Shown here piece by piece: positions 5,913 to 10,819 of a stretch of DNA of 10,819 nt (within the stretch, counting starts at the first letter, position 1; each line of letters starts with the position of its first letter). The notes under the pieces were generated by a model that saw nothing but the letters and a program-made list of their open reading frames with translations, was not told the origin of the DNA and did not search any database. Made by a program: the position numbers and the translations under genes. Source of the stretch: Candidatus Stahliibacteriota bacterium (GTDB lineage Bacteria > Hydrothermota > Tepidihabitantia > B3-TA06); contig JAUVJT010000060.1 in the NCBI GenBank assembly GCA_030592225.1, positions 1 to 10,819 of the forward strand. The letters run 5' to 3'.

Positions 5913-7508
5913 ATGTACTTAAGTATCGCTTTATCTTTATTGTTATCCACCCCTACTGTAATTGGCCACGACATTGAAGTTGTTTGGGAGAAAGGAATGT
6001 ATGATTCCACCGGAGGTACGATTTTTGGGTACGGCATAGCAGCAGGCGACGTTGACGGAGACGGACACTTGGATATAGCGGCATCTTGGGGAGAATACGA
6101 CCGCGTCGAAGAGGAATGGTTCGGAGGAGTATACATATTTCTTGGCAATCCTCTGGACACCTTTGCAGATATGACCATTTGGACTCACGAACAGATTGGA
6201 TCTCGCCCCAACATACTTGTAATGGACGTAAACGGTGACGGTATTGATGATTTGATGGCAGGGATTTATGGAGCGGACAAAGTAATAGGTTTCTTCGGGC
6301 CTTTAGAAGATGAGCAAAAGGAAGATTTCTGGATGGTGGGTGAACCTCTGCCTAGCTCGGGCTTGGGTCGTTCAATGGCCAATGCCGGAGACGTTAATAG
6401 TGATGGTTGGAATGATTTGATCTTGGGTTCTCCCGACCAGGGCGCTGGCGTTTTCGGTGCAGCCTATATCTATTATGGCGGCCTTGGTTTTGGACCGGGT
6501 TATCGTTATCCGCCGGACGTTATTCTGCCCGGTAGCCAAGACGGAGGAGACGAAAAGAGGGGTCTAGGTTGGCACGTAGGAGGTGGCGGTGATTTCAATG
6601 CGGATGGTTACGATGATGTTATTGTGGGAGCTTCGTACTGGACCTACATTTATTTCGGCGGCGAGTCCATGGACAGCATCGAGGACGTTGTTTTCCCGCC
6701 TGAAAATTCAGGCCATATGCTTATTCGTAATTGGGTAGACCTCATCGCAAACGGTGATCATGCACATGCGTTAGTAGGTTCGGATCATGAGTTGCCTCAA
6801 AATGATGAACGGACTGGCAAGGTTTATGTTTTGTTCGGAGGCGAGGATTGGGATGACGTAGATGATTTGGAGATAGTAGGCAGGACAGATTCCTCCTACT
6901 TGACACTGGCAGGTGGAGTTTGCGGTGTAGGTGATGCTGACCATGACGGTCGAGATGATTTTGTGGTGGCTGCTCCAACCGAAGTGCATTCTAAAGGTAA
7001 TACATGGTCGAAAGGGGCCGTTTATTTCTACCGGGGAGGTAACGTAATAGATGCAGAGTTTGACGGCTGGCTTGAGGGTGAAGGTAAAGATGAGCAGCCT
7101 GGCTGGAAGTTAGCCGAAGGTGGTGACTTTGACGGCGATGGACGAGATGAGTTCCTGGTGTCGAGCTACGCCACCCACCCTACCCAGAAGGTTTGGCTGT
7201 GCAAGTTTACCGGAGTAGGGATTGAGGAAGAGAGAGGGAAAGATTCAGGATTGACTTTAGAGCTTTCGGCAACCGTAACCCATGACGCGGTGCAGTTCTA
7301 TTATGACAAACCACAAAACAAGGAGGCGAGCTTAAGTATCTACAACGTGAGCGGCGCACTGGTGCGCCGCTATAACAATCTGAGAGGGTCCAGCGTGGAG
7401 TGGAACCTTAAGGACGAGCAGGGAAGACGAGTCCCTGCAGGTGTCTACACTGCCTGCCTGGACATCGGGAGTGATACAGTTGCCAGAAAAATTGTCGTAC
7501 TGCGATGA
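5913..7508 (+). CDS. secreted FG-GAP beta-propeller protein with C-terminal FlgD/T9SS-like sorting domain
   Basis: 531 residues. A short hydrophobic signal peptide (about 1-18, cleavage perhaps after VIG) lacks the usual basic N-terminus. Seven FG-GAP/integrin-alpha-like blades follow, marked by calcium loops of the form DxDxDGxxD at residues 46-54, 105-113, 160-168, 227-235, 341-349 and 405-413. The blade expected near 282 has a degenerate loop (NGDHAHALVG). Blades are 55-67 residues apart, and most carry the YIYFGG/VYVLFGG strand. Residues about 446-531 form an immunoglobulin-like domain, ending LSIYNVSGALVRRY, then VPAGVYTACL and RKIVVLR. This is the FlgD-like/type A sorting domain typical of proteins exported by type 9 secretion. 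The likely location is the cell surface or medium. The ligand is unknown; such propellers bind proteins or sugars. Strong own promoter; no co-transcribed neighbour. Confidence 0.88.
   Translation: MYLSIALSLLLSTPTVIGHDIEVVWEKGMYDSTGGTIFGYGIAAGDVDGDGHLDIAASWGEYDRVEEEWFGGVYIFLGNPLDTFADMTIWTHEQIGSRPNILVMDVNGDGIDDLMAGIYGADKVIGFFGPLEDEQKEDFWMVGEPLPSSGLGRSMANAGDVNSDGWNDLILGSPDQGAGVFGAAYIYYGGLGFGPGYRYPPDVILPGSQDGGDEKRGLGWHVGGGGDFNADGYDDVIVGASYWTYIYFGGESMDSIEDVVFPPENSGHMLIRNWVDLIANGDHAHALVGSDHELPQNDERTGKVYVLFGGEDWDDVDDLEIVGRTDSSYLTLAGGVCGVGDADHDGRDDFVVAAPTEVHSKGNTWSKGAVYFYRGGNVIDAEFDGWLEGEGKDEQPGWKLAEGGDFDGDGRDEFLVSSYATHPTQKVWLCKFTGVGIEEERGKDSGLTLELSATVTHDAVQFYYDKPQNKEASLSIYNVSGALVRRYNNLRGSSVEWNLKDEQGRRVPAGVYTACLDIGSDTVARKIVVLR
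7350..7371 (+). repeat. GC-rich near-perfect palindrome inside the sorting-domain coding region
   Basis: Arms AGCGGCGCAC (7350-7359) and GTGCGCCGCT (7362-7371) are perfect complements with only TG between them, so the RNA can form a 9-10 bp stem that is almost entirely G-C. It encodes SGALVRR, between two beta strands of the C-terminal domain. No T-tract follows, so it is not a standard terminator. Confidence 0.75.
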
Positions 7509-7548
7509 TGCATTTCGGAGTGCGGGCTTCGAACCTACATCTGGATTA

Positions 7549-8634
7549 CTACTGAGGTTTGTTGCCCCTGCCCGAACGGATGCGCTGCAGGGTCTCGATA
7601 AGAGCGGTAACTTCTTTTATGTCTTGCTTTGCGCGAACGGCCAGGTCGCTCGATGAATCAAGCGCCACCACGCCTCGCCAGGCTTCAAGTGCCGCCTCGT
7701 AATTTTCTGCCGCGTAGTAACGATTGGCCTTGGCCATAAGACGCTCCTGTTTCTTGCGGACATCGGGCGAAGAAACCACGGAGGAGGAGGTGTCTCGCGT
7801 AACCGCCTCGTCCTGCGGAACATAGACGGTATCCACCCTTCCCGGCAGATTGCGGTAAACAATGACTTCCCTCGTGCTCTCACTGCGCAGGTTTCTCACG
7901 TAGGAGATGCCGAATTGCCAGGGGGTCTCCCCTCCTTGTTCAGGAAACTCCTTGCGAACCCAGATTCCGCCGCGATCGTCAACGTTATCGAGGAGAAGAC
8001 CCGCTCCCCACTCTTCGGTAGAAACAAGGGTCTGTATCCTCAATCCCTCCCAGGGTTCGTAGGCAAAACCGCCGCCCGCACGGAAACAGGCCGGAGCTAT
8101 CTCGGCGGCAGCGCCGGCAAGAAACTCCAGCCCTTCAAAGTCAGGTATAGGAATGGGCACCGCTGTCCCTATCTGTGCCAGAGCGCTGAGATGAGCCGTA
8201 TCTTCCGCTGTCCACAGTCGCGGCCCCAATGATACCCCGACGTAATCCCGCCACTGGATACCGGCACGCAGGGAGAAATCCTGCCGGCGACGCAGGGTAT
8301 CAAAAAAGGCGCTGAACCCGGCTCCCGTTGCCATGGGACGAATCAGATAACCTCCCCCCAAAGAAAAGCCCCACGTATTAATATTTTTTTGAAACGAAGC
8401 CGCAAAAGGATAATCCAGGTACTTGTAGGCAATGGCCACCAGATTGTAGGCAAACAACCCTTCTGCAGCCACACCCACTTCCAGGGAATCAACCCATGCC
8501 AGACCCGCAGGGTTATATTCCACTGCCAGCACCCCCTGCTCCAGCATCATGCCTGCATCCGATGCCGATGACGGCCCCGCCCCGAAAAACCCGTTGGGGT
8601 ACAAAGCCAGTAGCGAAATCAGAAACAGGTTCAT
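7549..8634 (-). CDS. PorV/UPF0164-like outer-membrane beta-barrel protein with C-terminal TPR
   Basis: 361 residues. A short N-terminal hydrophobic signal (about 1-19) is followed by VEYNPAGLAWVDSLEV (38-53). The NPAGLA motif marks PorV/PorQ and UPF0164 barrel proteins and the related FadL-like fold. Alternating-strand segments such as WGFSLGGGYLIRP, FSLRAGIQWRDYVGVSLGPRL and WQFGISYVRNLR run to about 250. A Ser/Thr-rich linker (about 270-290) leads to a charged helical TPR-like pair (about 292-350, with ANRYYAAENYEAALEAWRGV). PorV proteins in type 9 systems carry cargo through the outer membrane; whether this one does is inference, helped by the sorting-domain protein that converges on it. 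The ATG overlaps the stop of the diguanylate cyclase (ATGA, 8631-8634), so the two are co-translated. A soluble TPR tail on the barrel is not standard for PorV. No terminator hairpin is seen in the 40 bases between it and the FG-GAP gene. Confidence 0.7.
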   Translation of the reverse strand: MNLFLISLLALYPNGFFGAGPSSASDAGMMLEQGVLAVEYNPAGLAWVDSLEVGVAAEGLFAYNLVAIAYKYLDYPFAASFQKNINTWGFSLGGGYLIRPMATGAGFSAFFDTLRRRQDFSLRAGIQWRDYVGVSLGPRLWTAEDTAHLSALAQIGTAVPIPIPDFEGLEFLAGAAAEIAPACFRAGGGFAYEPWEGLRIQTLVSTEEWGAGLLLDNVDDRGGIWVRKEFPEQGGETPWQFGISYVRNLRSESTREVIVYRNLPGRVDTVYVPQDEAVTRDTSSSVVSSPDVRKKQERLMAKANRYYAAENYEAALEAWRGVVALDSSSDLAVRAKQDIKEVTALIETLQRIRSGRGNKPQ

Positions 8635-9986
8635 CTTTCCATGGCAAGGACTGTTGAACGGTTTCGACCGTTTTCCTTTGACATATAAAGGGCGCGATCG
8701 GCAACAGCTATCAGGCGTTCTACGCTGGTTTCTTCCCTGATGGTTGTCGTGCCGATAGAGATGGTTACCGTAATTTCACTTACGTTCACGCCTTCCACCT
8801 CGGCGAGCGAGATGGGTTCTGCACTTACCGCGTTACGCAACCGCTCGGCAACCTGCCATGCGGTTCCTGCATCCATCTCGGGCAGCATCACCGCGAACTC
8901 CTCACCACCGTACCGACCGATAACATCGATTCCCTCACGGGTGGCTGCGGATAACCGTCGAGCCACCGACCGCAGCACCGCATCCCCTGCCTGATGACCG
9001 TAGGTATCGTTGACCCGCTTGAAATGATCTATGTCGCACATGAAGAACGAGAGGGGACGATCGTAACGTATCGAACGGCGCAATTCGCCGGACAGAAGCT
9101 CCAGAAAGTATTGTTTCACGTAAAGACCTGTCAAACCATCCTCGGTGGCCATCTTGAACAACCGCCTCACCTCAATCAGTTTTTCGGAAAGCTCGTCATA
9201 GGTACGCTGAAGGTTGTGAGCCATCTTGTTGAACACCCGGCCCAGCACCCCCAGTTCGTCGCGGGAACGAACCTTTACCCGTGCCGCCAATTCGCCTTTG
9301 GATAGTGCAAGTGCGTGGCTTTTGAGCTTTGAAACGGGGACGGTAAATAACATGCTGAACAACAGGGACAGCAAGATGCTTGCCCCAAGAATCCCTGCGA
9401 GTATGGGCAAAACGTTCATCAACGCATCGCTGATGGCGCGTTCAAGAACCCCCGGATCAATACGAATCTGGGCAAATCCCAGGGTATCGGAACGAGCCAG
9501 AATGGGAGCGACATAGGTGAAACCATCATCAGGTTCGGCAAGAACGGAAGGAATGGAATCCGGATGCTGGAGCAGGGAAAAACTCTCACCGGCGCTGTCA
9601 TCTTCGGAAACCTCTTCTAACTCAGTCAGCCTGGCGGCGTCAAGATACAGTACCGGGAATCCGTCCCAATCGAAGAAAGCGGCGTGAAGAACGTGCGGAC
9701 TGCCCAACGCCTCGGTTAAAAAAGTCCTGATTACCCTTTCATTCTCAAAGTAGGAAGAGGAAAGCTCAAGGGAATCTGTAAGTCGGATACGCTCCGCCTC
9801 GGTGGCGATGGCGTTAAAGCTTGCCGGGTCTATCCCTGCCAGCTGCTGAACCAGCAGTTGACCCCGTCTGGAAAGTTCTTCCTGCAAGGTGTTTTGTTCA
9901 TGACTAATCAGAAAGTAACCGACTGCCGCAGCGCTCAAAACGACAAGCAGGGTAACCACCAGTGGAACTTTAATCTTAAGACTCAC
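8631..9986 (-). CDS. membrane-bound HAMP-GGDEF diguanylate cyclase
   Basis: 451 residues from GTG. It makes c-di-GMP from two GTP. Layout: membrane helix 1 (about 9-27), periplasmic sensor region (about 28-188, single dCache/sCache-like size), helix 2 (about 189-214), HAMP (about 215-267), a linking coiled coil, then GGDEF (about 280-448). Catalytic features are intact: DGLTGLY (283-289), the metal Asp318 in CDIDHFKRVNDTYGH, and the signature GGEEF (360-364). The product-inhibition I-site should read RxxD five residues before GGEEF. Here Asp354 is in place but the Arg position is Glu351, with an Arg one residue further upstream (REGID), so feedback inhibition may be weak. The GTG has no Shine-Dalgarno and sits 7 bases from a -10 box, suggesting leaderless mRNA. 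The stop overlaps the barrel-protein start by 4 bases. Confidence 0.93.
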   Translation of the reverse strand: MSLKIKVPLVVTLLVVLSAAAVGYFLISHEQNTLQEELSRRGQLLVQQLAGIDPASFNAIATEAERIRLTDSLELSSSYFENERVIRTFLTEALGSPHVLHAAFFDWDGFPVLYLDAARLTELEEVSEDDSAGESFSLLQHPDSIPSVLAEPDDGFTYVAPILARSDTLGFAQIRIDPGVLERAISDALMNVLPILAGILGASILLSLLFSMLFTVPVSKLKSHALALSKGELAARVKVRSRDELGVLGRVFNKMAHNLQRTYDELSEKLIEVRRLFKMATEDGLTGLYVKQYFLELLSGELRRSIRYDRPLSFFMCDIDHFKRVNDTYGHQAGDAVLRSVARRLSAATREGIDVIGRYGGEEFAVMLPEMDAGTAWQVAERLRNAVSAEPISLAEVEGVNVSEITVTISIGTTTIREETSVERLIAVADRALYMSKENGRNRSTVLAMER

Positions 9987-9993
9987 AACTGCA

Positions 9994-10021
9994 ATAATAA
10001 GGAAAGCGCCTGCTTTGTCAA
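9994..10021 (-). promoter_or_regulatory. predicted sigma70-type promoter of the cyclase/barrel operon
   Basis: Minus strand: TTGACA (10021-10016), a 16-base spacer, TATTAT (9999-9994), then 7 bases to the GTG start at 9986. The predicted transcription start therefore coincides with the start codon. The spacer holds a small inverted repeat AAAGC-AGGC-GCTTT. Both hexamers are strong (6/6 and 5/6). Confidence 0.65.
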
Positions 10022-10036
10022 CGGTTAAGACGGTTA
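10021..10036 (-). promoter_or_regulatory. direct repeat TAACCGT x2 abutting the cyclase -35 box
   Basis: Minus strand TAACCGT at 10036-10030 and 10027-10021, 9 bases apart, the second sharing its last base with TTGACA. A weaker third copy, TAACGT, lies at 10046-10041. The placement directly upstream of -35 suggests an activator site. The regulator is unknown. Confidence 0.4.
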
Positions 10037-10105
10037 TTGGACGTTAGGCTGAATTAGATGCAGGTGAAGCTGTCTACCCTTGCCGGCCGCAATCCAGTAG
10101 CGCCG

Positions 10106-10169
10106 AGCAGGCTACGTCAGTATCGCACCAAAGCCTGCTTGCACGTAAGTTTTAATCCCGGCAGGCTTT
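10106..10169. repeat. overlapping inverted repeats with core GCAGGC/GCCTGC in the 9987-10242 intergenic region
   Basis: AGCAGGCT (10106-10113) can pair with AGCCTGCT (10132-10139). AAAGCCTGC (10130-10138) can instead pair with GCAGGCTTT (10161-10169). The middle arm is shared, so the two stems (8 and 9 bp) exclude each other. A further GCCTGCTTT lies at 10008-10016, in the cyclase promoter spacer. No long T-tract follows on either strand. The rest of this roughly 250-base intergenic region shows no supported gene. Confidence 0.5.
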
Positions 10170-10193
10170 AGGAGTCATATCGCGTTCAAGACA

Positions 10194-10205
10194 AAGGTCA
10201 GACCC
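10194..10205. repeat. short REP-like palindrome around GGTCAGACC
   Basis: AAAGGTCAGACCCAAA contains the palindrome GGTC-A-GACC (10196-10204). Words of the form aaaggGGTCAGACCcc recur in intergenic DNA of many bacteria, often near REP-associated Y1 transposases. Only one copy is visible here and no transposase is present. Confidence 0.25.
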
Positions 10206-10209
10206 AAAC

Positions 10210-10226
10210 GCCGGAGAACGTCCGGC
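10210..10226 (-). terminator. possible weak intrinsic terminator after the PrsW-like gene
   Basis: A perfect 6-bp GC-rich stem GCCGGA / TCCGGC with loop of five lies 16 bases after the stop codon at 10243 and is followed on the minus strand by GTTTGGGTCTG, only moderately T-rich. Position favours a terminator; the short stem and broken T-tract make it weak. Confidence 0.4.
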
Positions 10227-10242
10227 AGATCACCCTGATACG

Positions 10243-10819
10243 TCACTCATCCTTTTCGGGTCGTGAATGATCACCAGAGGTTTCCTGAACAGGCGGCGGA
10301 GCAGGCCTCGAGCCAGAAGGAGGGGGGCCGGGTGTTGACGATTGCTGTGAAGGGGAGGAGGGGGGCGAGGAGGGTGAGGGGGGTGGGGCTTCCCGGGCAG
10401 GAGGCGAGAGGTACTCGTCAAGGAAGTGGCCGGTCTCAGGTCTGGAGGGGGGCGCAGGGGGTCGTTCATACACCGGAGGGGGGGTGGGAGGAGGGATGGG
10501 AGGAGGTGGGGGTTCAGGGGATGTGAGTCTCTGATTTGCAGCACCCACCTGGGCATCATAGTGGGGAACACCGGGCTGCACCCTGAGCTTAGCCGCGATT
10601 TTGGGGTCGAGGGGAGTTCCTGAAACGGTGTAGCCGGTGTAGCGACCGAACTCGTCTTTTTCAGGTTTGAACGGGGAGCGATTGCGGGCGTCGCTAATCA
10701 AAAGGAACGACACGGCAACCATAATCCCCAAAAGCGGGAACAGCCACAGCCAGGTTAAGTGGTGATGCGGCCACATTGCAATTAAATCGTAAAGGCCGTG
10801 CAGAAATACCGAGATAGCA
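10243..10819 (-). CDS. C-terminal part of a probable PrsW-family intramembrane protease with long proline-rich tail (partial, runs off right edge)
   Basis: The frame is open to the window edge. An internal ATG at 10776 could be taken for the start, but the codons before it read AISVFLHGLYDLIA, which flows directly into MWPHHHLTWLWLFPLLG and a membrane helix ending LLISDARNRS. A His-Gly/Ala-x-x-Asp/Asn motif inside a membrane segment near the C-terminus is typical of PrsW (M82-type) proteases, which cleave membrane proteins such as anti-sigma factors; the EExxK motif would lie outside the window. After the last helix comes a soluble tail of about 150 residues: a short ordered-looking part (DEFGRYTGYTVSGTPLDPKI) and then a disordered Pro/Ser-rich stretch with runs such as PEPPPPPIPPPTPPPV. 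Only the tail and last membrane segments are visible, so the PrsW call is moderate. Ends at TGA 10243-10245. Confidence 0.55.
   Translation of the reverse strand, partial: AISVFLHGLYDLIAMWPHHHLTWLWLFPLLGIMVAVSFLLISDARNRSPFKPEKDEFGRYTGYTVSGTPLDPKIAAKLRVQPGVPHYDAQVGAANQRLTSPEPPPPPIPPPTPPPVYERPPAPPSRPETGHFLDEYLSPPAREAPPPSPSSPPSSPSQQSSTPGPPPSGSRPAPPPVQETSGDHSRPEKDE
10352..10520 (+). repeat. G-rich tract with quadruplex-forming runs (complement of the Pro-rich coding region)
   Basis: The plus strand holds many runs of three or more G with short gaps, densest at 10352-10389 and 10478-10520. Both blocks satisfy the usual four-run G-quadruplex pattern. The runs are the complement of CCC/CCN proline codons on the minus strand, so they sit on the template strand of the PrsW-like gene. 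Confidence 0.7.

Noticed and set aside
7516..7551. tRNA-like T-loop word TTCGAA between the FG-GAP and barrel genes
   Set aside because: The flanking bases do not form a T-stem and no acceptor, D or anticodon arms are present.
10058..10171. Small plus-strand ORF of 37 codons (MQVKLSTLAG…) in the intergenic region
   Set aside because: No ribosome-binding site, no recognisable motif, and it overlaps inverted repeats that explain the sequence better.
10230..10571. Second minus-strand proline-rich frame and plus-strand Gly/Arg-rich frames at the right edge
   Set aside because: All are alternate-frame readings of the same C-rich tract; only the 10243 frame continues upstream into a membrane segment.
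10243..10776. Start of the right-edge gene at ATG 10776
   Set aside because: The frame upstream stays open to the edge and encodes a membrane segment continuous with the visible helix, and no ribosome-binding site precedes this ATG.
1..10819. CRISPR array, transposon, prophage, defence system or biosynthetic cluster
   Set aside because: No regularly spaced repeats, transposase, integrase, nuclease, toxin-antitoxin or synthase genes were seen on either strand.

Overview
This window is a chromosomal segment of an uncultured, probably Gram-negative-type bacterium. The best guess is a lineage of the FCB superphylum or a WOR-3/TA06-like candidate phylum. Three things point that way: a TPR lipoprotein with the lipobox-plus-motif GCAYFNTFYNA, a secreted FG-GAP propeller with a C-terminal FlgD-like/type 9-sorting-like domain, and a PorV/UPF0164-like outer-membrane protein carrying the NPAGLA motif. 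This is family recognition from the translated proteins, not a database result, so the phylum is tentative. Base composition is moderate and nothing looks like a recent insertion: no transposase, integrase, tRNA, rRNA or CRISPR array was seen.

Positions 1-5774, all minus strand, form a translation operon read from right to left: thrS, infC, rpmI, rplT, pheS, then a TPR lipoprotein and the start of a PyrK-like flavoprotein running off the left edge. Spacing is tight throughout. The thrS end doubles as the infC ribosome-binding site, pheS overlaps rplT by 26 bases, and the PyrK-like start overlaps the TPR reading frame by 29 bases. infC most likely begins at an AUU codon (position 3875), as in E. 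coli, which adds 26 residues that a search restricted to ATG/GTG/TTG starts would miss. pheT, the usual partner of pheS, is not next to it; the lipoprotein takes that place. The lipoprotein gene is split by one in-frame TAA (644-646) while the TPR register continues unbroken on the far side.

Positions 5775-5912 are a divergent promoter region. To the right, 5913-7508 (plus strand) encodes a secreted seven-bladed FG-GAP beta-propeller with a C-terminal sorting-like domain. Converging on it from the minus strand is a two-gene unit (9986 to 7549): a membrane-anchored HAMP-GGDEF diguanylate cyclase overlapping, by ATGA, an outer-membrane barrel protein with a C-terminal TPR. A secreted cargo-like protein thus sits next to a PorV-like protein that is co-translated with a c-di-GMP synthase.

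Positions 9987-10242 are non-coding and contain the cyclase promoter, direct repeats and several inverted repeats. At the right edge (10243-10819, minus) is the C-terminal part of a membrane protein, probably a PrsW-family intramembrane protease, with a long proline-rich tail whose complementary strand is extremely G-rich.

Two of the three recognisable sigma70-like promoters (thrS and the cyclase) place the -10 box only 7-9 bases from the start codon, which predicts leaderless mRNAs. The third (FG-GAP gene) has a normal leader with a strong Shine-Dalgarno.
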